A DNA stretch of 64,000 nucleotides from Eleusine coracana subsp. coracana. Its lineage: Eukaryota > Streptophyta > Magnoliopsida > Poales > Poaceae. Every line of letters starts with the position of its first letter. Position 1 is the first letter of the stretch. The notes under the pieces were generated by a model. It was not told the origin of the DNA. It saw only the letters and a list, made by a program, of their open reading frames with translations, and searched no databases. The stretch spans positions 31,482,228 to 31,546,227 of the forward strand of contig CM064424.1 of the NCBI GenBank assembly GCA_032690845.1. The letters are read 5' to 3'. The position numbers were made by a program, and so were the translations under genes. Of this stretch, positions 1-9,649 are shown piece by piece.

Positions 1-775
1 TCCCGAAATTCCCTTTTTCCTATTTTCGGACCTATTTTCATGGTGATTTTCGATCTCACTTTTGGACGGATTTTTGGCCCGGATTTCTTGAGAAACTTGT
101 TGCTAGGATGAGCTAGGATAATCCTCTATGGATCCTTGATGGAATTATTGGCTCTAGCACCTTTCATTTGAAGTATTTCTCAAGTTTCTCCTTTTTGGTA
201 TTCTTGGCACAAGATCTGAAATTTGTGATGATTCCTTGAGCCAATTGAGATGATCTCCTAGGATTAGGGTCGTGATGTGATGAGGATTCTCTGGTCCAAA
301 AATCGCATCATTTGGAGTTCGTTTGATTGAGTTTTGGAGAAGATTTGAGAAGATCCTGAGAGTTTTTCTATTCTGTCAGGGGGTCGACCGGCACTGCCGA
401 TGACCAGGACCGGCACTGCCAATTGGTCTAGTCTGTAGGTTCCAGTGAGATTGCATCCCACACGGGTACTGCCCATAGGTGATACCGGCGCTGCCGATGC
501 CGATCGACACTACCAACGGCAGGGATCAGCACTGCCGATGAGTGTTCAGTTCTGGACTGTTGAGCATTTCGTCTTCCCTTTTTATTTCCGTTGTGTTTCT
601 TTGCTGTGATTAATCCTCCTAGAGCTAATACATCACGAGTTGGTGTGTGTAGTCTAGGTGATCGGTTCGGAGGTTGTCTTGAGTTGTTTTTGGGATACAG
701 GCCTAGTTCTCTTGGAGAATTTTGATTGGCTCCCATTCACCCCCCCCCCTTGGTCACCTTCTCGGTCCTTCAGAA
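1..775 (+). repeat. Degraded LTR-like sequence, possibly copia type
   Basis: No coding sequence is seen. Between 385 and 540 a short motif close to CCGGCACTGCCGAT recurs about six times in imperfect form. Near 735-772 there is a C-tract followed by TTGGTCACCTTCTCGGTCCTTCA. That arrangement resembles, from memory, the 3' end of SIRE/Maximus-type copia LTRs in grasses. The left end lies outside the window and no second LTR copy is present, so the assignment is tentative. Confidence 0.3.
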
Positions 776-1074
776 ACTTGATTGATTCATTGTAACTGTG
801 GCGACAAGTCCTTTTACACTAATCCAGGGCCCCCGTTCTTGTTCTACACCACTGTGGCGATTAGTCCTTTTTTTTATCAGAGCTTGAACCTTTTCTTTGT
901 TATTCGCTTCATCCACTGATTGCGTGTCTATCTTTTCTTGCTTGTGTTCTCAATTTGCTTCCAGGAACAATCAAGTTGTGCTTGGTGTAACGGTTGCGGG
1001 GTTGGATCGTGTCTGATTCAAGCCGGCTCATCAATGCCAAGTCTCCATAGTCGAGTTTATCCCCTACCTCTCAG
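776..1074. other. Non-coding spacer with a PBS-like remnant
   Basis: A motif ACTGTGGCGA(C/T)(A/T)AGTCC occurs twice, near 797 and 851. The sequence TATCAGAGCTTGAAC at 875-889 resembles the middle of an initiator-Met primer-binding site, which would fit the end of the LTR-like sequence to the left. Nothing else is recognisable here. Confidence 0.25.
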
Positions 1075-1500
1075 AAGATCGGGCCTCATCTACATCACCT
1101 TGTCACCCCGAAAATGTATTTCTCAGGGTAGAGTTTGACATCGTTCTGGCACAACTTGGTGAAGGTGCGCTCAAGGTCGATCATGAGCTTGTCGACTTTC
1201 TTGGACTTTACCACGATATCGTCCATGTAGGCCTCGACTGTATCACCGATGAGGTGGTCAAAACATCAATGCATACAGCACTGGAAGATGTGCCAGCGTT
1301 CTTGATGCCGAAGGGCATCGTTACATAGCAGTAAGAGCCGAACAGTGTGAAGAAAGATGTCACAAGCTGGTCGAATTCTTTAATCGCAATCTAGTGATAC
1401 CCGGAATACGGATCAAGGAAGCAAAGGGTTTCACACCCTGCCATCGAGTCAACTACTTGATCTACTAAAGGAAAAGGATCTTTTGGACATGCCTTATTTT
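1075..1500 (-). pseudogene. Ty3/gypsy reverse transcriptase fragment
   Basis: Read on the minus strand, this stretch encodes parts of a gypsy RT palm. A segment like DPYSGYH lies near 1390-1420, TMPFG is near 1310-1325, and the catalytic box reads YMDDIVVKSKK at about 1199-1233, followed by a KLYPEKYIFG segment near 1100-1130. In-frame stops and small length changes break it. RNase H, integrase and LTRs of this copy are not adjacent. Its orientation is opposite to the RIRE2-like element that follows, so it is a separate older relic. The family (Ty3/gypsy, Tat/RIRE2-like wording) is secure; the subfamily is inferred. Confidence 0.75.
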
Positions 1501-1874
1501 GGAATACTTACCTTCCAGGTAGACATAATTATGCTTAAGTCGGCAACCGACCAGGTACCTCACCAAGAAGGGAACCGACCGAGTCGGCTTGGAGCACAAG
1601 GTAATTAGAGATAGATTTTCTATGTAAGTCCTTCTAGACTATGAGTAGTACTCTTCATGTACCCCCCGCCAACCGGATATATAAGGCGGTAGTGAACCCC
1701 CCAAAAGGGACACCATATTATAAAGCAATACAAACCATAGAACACAGGACGTAGGGTTTTTACTATCATCGAGAGGGCTCGAAGCGGTATAACTCGGCGT
1801 CTTGTGTCTCAACCATCATAGTTCTTAGTCCTGACATAGCCCTATAAATACATTGCTGAGATTAAGTCTCAACA
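1501..1874 (+). repeat. LTR tail of element J (RIRE2-like gypsy)
   Basis: A TATA-like box lies at 1676-1686 (GATATATAAGG). The sequence ends in CTCAACA at 1874, directly before a primer-binding site, as expected for the 3' end of a 5' LTR. No TGTTG-type start was found upstream, so the LTR is probably truncated against the RT relic. Confidence 0.5.
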
Positions 1875-1875
1875 G

Positions 1876-1895
1876 TTGGTGCGCCAGGTAGGGGA
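1876..1895 (+). other. Primer-binding site of element J
   Basis: TTGGTGCGCCAGGTAGGGGA starts one base after the LTR end. This motif is typical of RIRE2/Tat-type gypsy elements of grasses. Confidence 0.6.
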
Positions 1896-1923
1896 CAAGG
1901 CTCGTCGGGATTCTCCGTCGACT

Positions 1924-3089
1924 ATGATGGCCAAAATTCCCAACATCCAGTACTCACCGGACTTCAAGATCTCCTTCGGATCGCTCAACTTTGCCGTTGA
2001 CAACAACGGAGACCTCGGTCTGGAGGGCTACCTATCGGACTCGGTCGCAGCCGGTTCTATTGCATGATAATTGAGTTCGTTAGATCTAATCCCAGCATTG
2101 GCTCCACTTGGATTCAATGATGCGGACCTGCCCACCAGGTACAACTCAAAGTCAATCCGTTTGTTTGATGAGGATTCGGATGGATCTGCTTGCTTGTACC
2201 CTCTGACCATGAAAATGGTTGAGGTAGATGAGAATCTATCAGGAGACAACGATGAGGTGGGTGGCTATGAAACAGAAGGTCACAATGAAGATTACCTTGT
2301 GGAAGACGGCCGCAGGGAGGACAACCCCCAAGACAACAACTCATCGGAGCATTATCGCCGAGCGAGAGGATTGCGTGGATCATGCCTCACTTGCCGACTG
2401 GATCTCGAGCAACTTGAGATCAAAGCAGATGGCGTCAAGGTCTATGACACCTTACAGAACAACATCAAAGGATCTTTGCTCAATAGCTTGATGGCTGACG
2501 CGCAATATCAGACCCCTATGATTCATAAGGCGGTGGCCATGCTTAAGGCCGCTGCTGTTCAAGAAGCGGTCAGGGACAAACCATAGTCAATGGCAAGCTC
2601 TAGTCATGAACCTCGTATGACCCATGAAGACGCGATGACTTGAAGAACTCCCTCAGCATTTGCAACGGTCGGGATACCATCGACTATTGTCATGAAGAGC
2701 GAGCCAGGGACGACCGACGCTATGAGGAAGAGCATCATGATCGGAGTATAGACATCCGACGGGATGACCGATGGGAAGACCGACACAATCCACCTTCAAG
2801 AGACAACCACGACGACCAACATCGATGTTGAGACCGGAGTAAGAATCATGATAAAGACAATTGATGTTGTCGCCATGATTACGACATTGGCCCTCACCAT
2901 AATCATCGTCCGCCTTCATCACTTGACCGACATAGGAGGTCAACTACTTCTAGCGATGAGGAATTCGATGGCATCAATGCCTATGTACCTGAGCTTCGCA
3001 TAGCTCGATGGCCGAAAGGCTTCAAGCTAGTTCCCATCGAGCAGTACGATGGTCAGACCAATCCCCGAGAGTGGCTTCAGCTATATAGC
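1924..3089 (+). pseudogene. Broken gag of element J (RIRE2-like)
   Basis: The gag N-terminal half starts at an ATG 50 bp after the PBS. It runs in one frame to about 2586 with stops near 2065 and 2584, then degenerates into several frames. Near 2955-3085 it gives the conserved block (V)PELRIARWPKGFKLVP, then EQYDG and REWLQLYS, a hallmark of plant gypsy gag before the retrotrans_gag domain. Coding stops dead at 3089 because element H begins at 3090. The rest of this gag-pol is expected beyond the right edge of the window. It is a pseudogene both by interruption and by nonsense mutations. Confidence 0.7.
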
Positions 3090-3235
3090 TGTTGGTGGCC
3101 CATAAAACCCAATATCAGTAGCCAACCGGTCAGGAAATGCAAGGTAAAGACTAAACTTTAATAAATATTTGTTTAAACTAATAAAGTTCCATGAGTTTTG
3201 GTGAAATATGTGTTTGCAGGTACAAAAAAAGTCGT

Positions 3236-3360
3236 TTACGGCTGAAATCAGGATCCGGCCGATAGGGTCATTTATGACTAAAATCAGGATTGTTTAAGGC
3301 TGAAATCAAGATACGGCTGACAAGCTTGTTACGACTGAAATCAGGGCCGTTTACGGCTGA
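3236..3360 (+). repeat. Imperfect direct repeats in the H LTR (ACGGCTGAAATCAGG motif)
   Basis: The motif TTTACGGCTGAAATCAGG or close variants appears about five times with irregular spacing. No matching array is seen in the 3' LTR copy before it is cut at 45196. Confidence 0.6.
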
Positions 3361-3564
3361 AATTAGCCAACAGGCAGATCAAACTGGAGTCATGGTCAGG
3401 CTAATTACCCGACTCGACCGACTCTACAAAATACTCCACCATGATGTAATTTTCTCCTCCCGGACCAAAAGTTATGAAATATGGCTAAGGAAAACAGGCC
3501 AGCAAGTGGCCTAACTAGGAGAAGTCACTTGGTGACCCGGAGGGGGTCGGCACCCGACCAAGGC

Positions 3565-3640
3565 TGCCGCCCGGCCTAGCATGCCGCCTGGCCTGGTATG
3601 CCGCCTGGCCTGGCTTGCCGCCCGGCCTGGGTTACGACCA
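3565..3640 (+). repeat. Tandem repeat of about 20 bp, GCCGCCYGGCCT type
   Basis: Four head-to-tail variants of a unit close to ATGCCGCCTGGCCTGGT are visible. Each contains a near-palindromic GGC/GCC core. Confidence 0.7.
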
Positions 3641-3786
3641 GGGGGTTGCCAGCCCACTAGGCCCAAGAGGCGTACCGGCCCCAAAATGAAGGAGTCGGTG
3701 GAAATCGACCAAAAAACTGACTTTGGCATAAAATCTGAGCCATCCAGAGGAAGTTAGAGTCTAGTCGAGAGCATCCCTCGGAGTTT

Positions 3787-3899
3787 TCCTTGCATGTTTG
3801 AACGGTTAACACTTGGACTACTAACCGAACGGCTAACCGATGACCATTATTATCATATTGTCCTTCGGGTATTGTGTCCAAGTAACCAATTTTGCAGGA
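3787..3899 (+). other. H leader segment (first of three copies)
   Basis: This sequence recurs near 8176-8298 and 12386-12498. It ends TTTTGCAGGA just before the ORF1 ATG, which resembles a 3' splice acceptor, but no splicing evidence exists here. Confidence 0.5.
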
Positions 3900-4067
3900 A
3901 TGACAAACATTTGGAGAGGCCTTAACACCATGTTCAGCAGCAGCAAAACCTCAAGTCATGGGAGGCGCACACCAAGTGAGTGCTCAGAAGCTGAACACTT
4001 AGGAGCTTCATATGAGCATGCTCCGAGTTACCACTCGGAAACAATGTCCCTATCCGAGGCTCCAACG
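3900..4067 (+). pseudogene. H ORF1, first 56 codons, cut by insertion
   Basis: The reading frame begins MTNIWRGL and continues without a stop for 56 codons to SEAPT at 4067. There it meets TGTTGACA, the start of an inserted LTR. The frame resumes exactly in phase at 41037 after the far LTR and a CAATG repeat of the CAACG at 4063-4067. The downstream part belongs to the ATHILA ORF-1 family, so this is its N-terminus. The region is rich in Ser, Arg and Glu and shows no known domain. Near copies lie at 8299-8466 and 12499-12667; those say MANIWRGLYTKF and may be closer to the original. Confidence 0.6.
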
Positions 4068-5110
4068 TGTTGACAACAAAATTTGACACAGTAAGAGTTT
4101 GAGGAAGGTTCAAAGGGTTGACTGGCTTTATTAGAAGTTGTCAAGAAGCAAACATGGCGGACTCAGGATAATCCATAATCAAACGTGACATCGTCAGGTC
4201 AAATGCATGTACATACGTGTGTGTGTTTGATTCAGGGAGGAGTTTTGGAATTTATATTATATGCCTTGGATTAGTGGTATGTGATGGCAAATTGGTTTAA
4301 GGAAAGAGAAGCAACGGAAGAAGAGGGGCCCAGCCTAGATACATGAGAAAGGAAGATGCTGTTTCCGAGGCTATACAATCATAGATGGAAGGTGTGCAAT
4401 GGCCAGAATCTCGTATCTACATAGTTAGATATTCGGCCAGTTAGGATCATAGAATTAGAAATATTATATTTAGTTGTCATGCAATGTAAACGTGATTGTT
4501 TCAACATTGTTTTGTTCCGTGTACGACAAGTCCAGCTGTCCCTATAAATATAAAGGGTCACGACAAATTGTAATCTTCAATCGGTTGAAGGCGTAGCGCG
4601 GTGCCTAAGTTAACGCTAGCTAGATTTGCATTCGTCCCCACGGGCTGTGTGGTAGGTGGAAGGTGGTGACAGCCCTGTCCATCCCTTTAGTAATCCACCA
4701 CGTTCGGGATGTCTTAGTCAGGATTGTCTAGCGATAGTGTACCCACTAGTACAGAGGCTAGTTACCGGCCCATATTAGTAAATCGTTTTCGTGCCCCAAA
4801 GTGAGTTAACAGGTGAAAGATTCGAGGCTATACCATGAAATTGGTGTAAGCACTCAATCCAAGTAACTAACATTTGATGCTTGACTCAGATATATTAGAA
4901 AGATATATATTTTGGGAATCTTAGACTAGCTCGGTAGCTATACCAAGAGTAGTGATATTCTAGTGATGTACCAAGATAGTGATATTTTGGTGCTATAGCA
5001 AGAATAGTGATATTCTGGCACTATACCAGGCATAACAAATGCCAACAATCACTTTTGGCACTGTGCCAACAATAGTGATATTCTTGATGCAGCGTTAAGA
5101 AGTGCAAACA
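4068..5110 (+). repeat. LTR of array unit 1 (U3 shared with element A)
   Basis: The 1,043-bp sequence starts TGTTGACA and ends TGCAAACA (TGCCAACA in unit 2). A TATA box CTATAAATATAAAG lies at 4542-4555. Up to GTAATC at 4575 it matches the LTRs of element A; after that it is unrelated to A. An Athila-type PBS follows 8 bp downstream. Unit 2 carries a same-length LTR at 8467-9509. Confidence 0.65.
4930..5095 (+). repeat. Imperfect tandem repeats (about 28 bp) in U5 of unit 1
   Basis: Variants of CTATACCAAGAATAGTGATATTCTGG follow one another four to five times. The same array is in unit 2 near 9330-9490. Confidence 0.7.
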
Positions 5111-5118
5111 AGCATTTC

Positions 5119-5136
5119 TGGCGCCGTTGGCGGGGA
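5119..5136 (+). other. Primer-binding site of array unit 1
   Basis: TGGCGCCGTTGGCGGGGA closely matches the Athila/Tat-type PBS TGGCGCCGTTGCCGGGGA. The element A PBS is different (TGGCACGCCAGTGGG). Confidence 0.7.
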
Positions 5137-5250
5137 AGCAATAGGTTAAGATATCAGACATTTAACATTGATATTTCTATCATGAAGTCACTACTTTCCT
5201 TTGTGGGCTTACCCTTGTTCGGTTTACCTGTGATATAAACATGATGCTTT

Positions 5251-5716
5251 ATGTCTGGTTTCAACCTACCAGACAACTACCACAATGACTCAGAGGCTTT
5301 GTTGAGGAGAGTACGTCAACGACTCACCCCTCCCCGACCCGTGCCTGCTCTTGAAGCACCTCCGATCACATTATCTCAGCCGCGAGTCCCATCTTTGTGA
5401 GCACCATGATGCAGCCGCTGGAGGTTCCTTCTTTTCTCTGAAGGTCAAAGAAGCTCAAACTCTCATTGAAAATATGGTCACCAACTACAGTGGCTATGAT
5501 GAGAGGAAGAGCCAGCCGCAACCCAAGATGAGAGGAGTCGACTAAGTTGATGGTATTGACATGCTAGCAATCAAGATGGATCAACTTTTGAAGAAGATGG
5601 ATTCGCCTCAGACTACCCAATCCTTAGACTCTCGCATGACTTGCAAAGTCTGTGGCAATGTTGGACACATGGGAAGCCCCTGCCCAGAGACTCAAGAGGA
5701 AGAAGTGAACTACCTC

Positions 5717-5754
<38 letters not shown>

Positions 5755-7166
5755 CGGGTTTAGGCCCCGTATGAACAACTTCGGATAGGAGTCCAAGCCA
5801 AACCTCTCCTTTGACAAAAACATGGTTACCTTTGGCAACTTCACTCGTAATGAACCTTCCTTCCGTGATCTTGTTCTAGGGCAATCTAAAATCAATGAAA
5901 GTATTAGTAGGAAATTCACTGCTACTGATAAAGTTCTAGAGAGCATAGGCTCTCGCATGGAAGCTTTCAATACCTCTCTGCAAAACCAGCTTAGTCATAA
6001 TAAAATGTTAGAAACAAAAATTGCTCAGTTGACCGCTTCTATTGATAACCCTAACTCAGGCAAGCTTTCTGATCAGCCAGAAGCTAGCCCCAAAGACAAT
6101 GTTAATGCTGTCACAACTAGAGGCAAAAAATCTACACAGGACCCACCAAATGCTAACATTGCAGGAAAGACTAGGGAAACCGATGTAGAATCAGAAGGAG
6201 AGGAGGAAATTGAAGATGAGGAGAAAAAGGCACCCATCAAGAAGGCGCCACATGAGTTCTATGATACCCCGGTGTTGCCATTTCCCTCTTGCCAGAGGAA
6301 GCCAATAGTGGATGAACTATTCGAAATGTTTGTGGAGGTAATAAAGAAATTATATGTCAACATACCACTACTTGATGTTATGCAGGTTCCTACCTACTCC
6401 AAGTACCTAAAAGACATCCTCGACAACAAACGCTCAATGCCATCCATGGAGGTTGTCAAATTAACTGAAGAATGCAGCGTTGCTATCTTGAACTCCCTCC
6501 CAGAGAAGAAGCGAGATCCGGGATGCCCAACCATCCCATGTTCCATCAGGATGCAACAATTCAACAACACCCTTTGTGATTTGGGGGCAAGTGTGAGCGT
6601 CATGCCAAAGGTAGTGTATGACAACCTTATGTCAATTCATTATCCCCTACAACAATGTATTGCAGCTCGCCGACCAATCAATCAACTACTCGGTGGGCAT
6701 TGCGGAGGACGTACCCGTGAAAATTAGGAACTCTATCGTTCCCGTTGACTATGTGGTGCTGGACATGGAGAACGATGTAAAGACACCTCTTATGCTCGGA
6801 AGGTCGTTCCTTAGCACCGCAAATGCCAACATTTATCTTGGGGCTAGAGAAATCCACCTTAACATTAATGGGCATGATAAAAAGTTCTCCTCCAAGCCTT
6901 GAACGGAACAATGCAATCAGGTACGCATCTTTTATGGCAAAAATCCTAACATGGTGCATAAAATTGAGGTGTATCCAATTCCACCAAAATCGGGTGCACT
7001 GGTGGTAAAAGTTAAGAGCACACCACCGACGCCCAATAAGAAGAACGAGCCACAGGAAATGAAGAAAAAGGTTGCCACCAAGCCCAAGAAAATCAAACAA
7101 GTATGGCGGAGGAAAGAAGTTGCACCAATCGTGGAAAATTCTCTATCCACGGAAGGCACCACATAA
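5251..7166 (+). pseudogene. Athila-like gag-protease pseudogene, array unit 1
   Basis: An ATG at 5251 opens MSGFNLPDNYHND and ends at a TGA at 5398-5400. A second frame from 5351 carries the rest of gag, with stops at 5543-5545 and 5786-5788. A CCHC zinc knuckle (CKVCGNVGHMGSPC) lies near 5641-5682, followed by a 13-residue Asn run. The protease active site DLGASVSVMP is at about 6578-6607 (D-L-G in place of D-S/T-G). The frame shifts near 6657, and the protease C-terminus with LMLGRSFLSTANA follows in the next frame, then a Lys-rich tail to 7166. RT, RNase H and integrase are absent, so the unit could only have moved with help from another element. Confidence 0.8.
5717..5755 (+). repeat. (AAC)13 microsatellite inside gag
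   Basis: Thirteen AAC triplets encode poly-Asn directly after the zinc knuckle. In unit 2 the run near 10117-10151 is interrupted by ATC and AAT. Confidence 0.95.
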
Positions 7167-8298
7167 AATTAAGCAAGGAGGATGTCTCATCCAAGACAAA
7201 AAATCTGGACCCTCGTCGGAAGGTAACCGATATTTATCCCCCCTTTCCTTATACATACCACTAAATTAGGTTGTTTTTAGTCTCATCTTTAACCATTAAA
7301 TTAGGCTCTAAAAGAAGCAAAAAAATTAAAAAAAATTGAAAAAAAAGTTTTGGTGATGACTCGGCCAAGTTTCCTGGCCGGGAGGTCATTTTCGTGTCAA
7401 AACGACCACCCGACAGCTGATCCAGGGCTTTAACCCAGCCTGAAATAACCCAGTCAAATTTCAGCACCCGGGAGGTCTTTATTCACGAAAACGACCACCC
7501 GGCTAGGTTATTTCTGCCGCCTGGCAAGCCATGCCACTCGGCATAGCTTTTTCTTGGATTCTTGGCACATTTACTACAGAGATGATGGCCATGAATGGAG
7601 GTGTGGCCATCATTCCCTTTAAGAAAAATGCTCACCAAAAGCCCCACCTTGAGTCAAATTAAATGAATGAGAGCCACACATGTCACCTCACTCTTTCACC
7701 ACCCACACTCACCTGCCATCCTACTCCCCTAGGCCTCATGAGTGGCAGAATACTCATTGCAAACATTCAACTTTGGCTATCCCATCACTCTATCCTTGCT
7801 CCCTACACTCTCAACGAAGTTCTGGCCAAAGTAAGCAAGTAGAGCACATGGCACATGGACCTAGCCCTCTCCCATCACCACCAAATCAATAATGAAGCAA
7901 ATGGAGGAATAAGGCATGTTGGCCGGCATGGGTTGCCGCCCTGCCTGTCCCGCCGCCCGGCCTAAGATTTTCGGCTCCAAGGCTCCCCCTCGAGCCTATA
8001 AATATTGGGTGCCCTTTCACTTGTTTTGCCACCACAATTCTATCAGTTGAAACTTCATTTCTCCCTCACAACTCTCTCCCTTTTACACTTCCTTTCTCAC
8101 TCCATTAGTTTTCTTAGCAAGTGCACTTTCAACTTAGGAATAAAAGTGTGCTACAATAAAACCAACTAGAGGAAATATGCTATTTTACTTGCACGTTTGA
8201 ACGGTTAACACTTGGACTACTAACCGAACGGCTAACCTCTGACCATTATTATCATATTGTCCTTTGGGTATTGTGTCCAAGTAACCCCTTTTGCAGGA
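7167..8298 (+). repeat. Non-coding 3' region of unit 1, H-LTR-like, with TATA and hairpins
   Basis: After the protease tail comes A-rich sequence (7310-7350), two near-palindromes (7378-7412 and 7467-7503), GCCGCC-type repeats near 7930-7964 and a TATA box at 7996-8009 (CTATAAATATTGGG). It then joins the leader that precedes ORF1 copies. The last part matches 3787-3899. I read it as an H-family LTR plus leader, but its left LTR boundary is not clear. Confidence 0.45.
7378..7503. repeat. Two imperfect palindromes CCGGGAGGTC...GACCACCCG
   Basis: Arms GGGAGGTCATTTT and AAAACGACCACCC pair at 11 of 13 positions at 7378-7412. A second hairpin with the same arms lies at 7467-7503. Both recur in unit 2 near 11775-11811 and 11862-11898. 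Confidence 0.65.
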
Positions 8299-8466
8299 AT
8301 GGCAAACATTTGGAGAGGCCTTTACACCAAGTTCAGCAGCAGCGACACCACAAGTCGTGGGAGGCGCACACCAAGTGAGTGCTCAGAAGCTGAACACTTA
8401 GGAGCTTCATATGAGCATGCTCTGAGTTACCACTCGGAAACAATGTCCCTATCCGAGGCTCCAACA
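8299..8466 (+). pseudogene. H ORF1 start, second copy
   Basis: This repeats 3900-4067 in the same 56-codon length (starts MANIWRGLYTKF). It is again cut at the same base by TGTTGACA. Identical junctions mean this copy arose by duplication after the LTR insertion, not by an independent insertion. Confidence 0.65.
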
Positions 8467-9509
8467 TGTTGACAACAAAATTTGACACAGTAAGAGTTTG
8501 AGGAAGGTTCAAAGGGGTGACTGGCTTTATTGGAAGTTGTCAAGAAGCAAACATGGTGGACTCGGGATAATCCATAATCAAACGTGACATCGTCAGGTCA
8601 AATGCATGTACATATGTGTGTGTTTGATTCAGGGAGGAGTTTTGGAATTTATATTATATGCCTTGGATTAGTGGTATGTGATGGCAAATTGGTTTAAGGA
8701 AACAGAAGCAACAGCAGAAGAGGGGCCCAGCCTAGATACATGAGAAAGGAAGATGTTGTTTCCGAGGCTATACAATCGTAGATGGAAGGTGTGCAATGGC
8801 CAGAATCTCATATCTACATAGTTAGATATTCGGCCAATTAGGATCATAGAATTAGAAATATTATATTTAGTTGCCATGCAATGTAAACGTGATTGTTTCA
8901 ATGTTGTTTTGTTCCTTGTACGACAAGTCCAGCAGTCCCTATAAATATAAAGGGTCACGACAAATTGTAATCTTCAATCGGTTGAAGGCGTAGGCGCGGT
9001 GCCTAAGTTAACGCTAGCTAGATTTGCATTCGTCCCCACGGGCTGTGTGGTAGGTGGCAGGTGGTGACAGCCCTGTCCATCCCTTTAATAATCCATCACA
9101 TTCGGGATGTCTTAGTCAGGATTGTCTAGCGATAGTGTACCCACTAGTATAGAGGCTAGTTACTGGCCCATATTAGTAAATCATTTTCATGCCCCAAAGT
9201 GAGTTAACAGGTGAAAGATTCGAGGCTGTACCATGAAATTGGTGTAAGCACTCAATCCAAGTAACTAAGATTTGATGCTTGACTCAGATATGTTAGAAAG
9301 ATATATATTTTGGGAATCTTAGACTAGCTCAGTAGCTATACTAAGAGTAGTGATATTCTAGCGATGTACCAAGAATAGTGATATTCTGGTGCTATAACAA
9401 GAATAGTGATATTCTGGCACTGTACCAGGCATAACAAATGCCAACAATCACTTTTGGCACTGTACCAAGAATAGTGATATTCTTGATGCAGCGTTAAGAA
9501 GTGCCAACA
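8467..9509 (+). repeat. LTR of array unit 2
   Basis: This is a 1,043-bp copy of the unit 1 LTR, TGTTGACA to TGCCAACA, with scattered substitutions. A TATA box is near 8939-8952. The PBS TGGCGCCGTTGG starts at 9518. Confidence 0.65.
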
Positions 9510-9649
9510 AGCATTTCTGGCGCCGTTGGTAGGGAAGCAATAGGTTAAGATATCAGACATTTAACATTGATATTTCTATCAAGAAGTTACCACTTTCCTT
9601 TGTGGGCTTACCCTTGTTCTGTTTACCTATGATATAAATAGGATGCTTT

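Larger units (their letters stand above)
3090..3786 (+). repeat. 5' LTR of element H (right boundary approximate)
   Basis: The LTR begins TGTTGGTGGCCCATAAAACCC directly after the J gag block. It contains two sets of internal direct repeats (3236-3360 and 3565-3640). I could not fix the LTR end or a clear primer-binding site, so the boundary with the leader is a guess. The G+C-rich GCCGCCCGGCCT motifs recur near 7930-7964 and 12130-12165, which links those regions to this LTR family. Confidence 0.5.

Noticed and set aside
739..749. C-tract as a possible polypurine tract on the minus strand
   Set aside because: No LTR start follows it in the needed direction; it fits better as the C-run near a copia LTR end.
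3236..3640. Short repeats that might suggest a CRISPR array
   Set aside because: Spacing is irregular, units are degenerate and no unique spacers exist. They are LTR-internal repeats in a plant genome.
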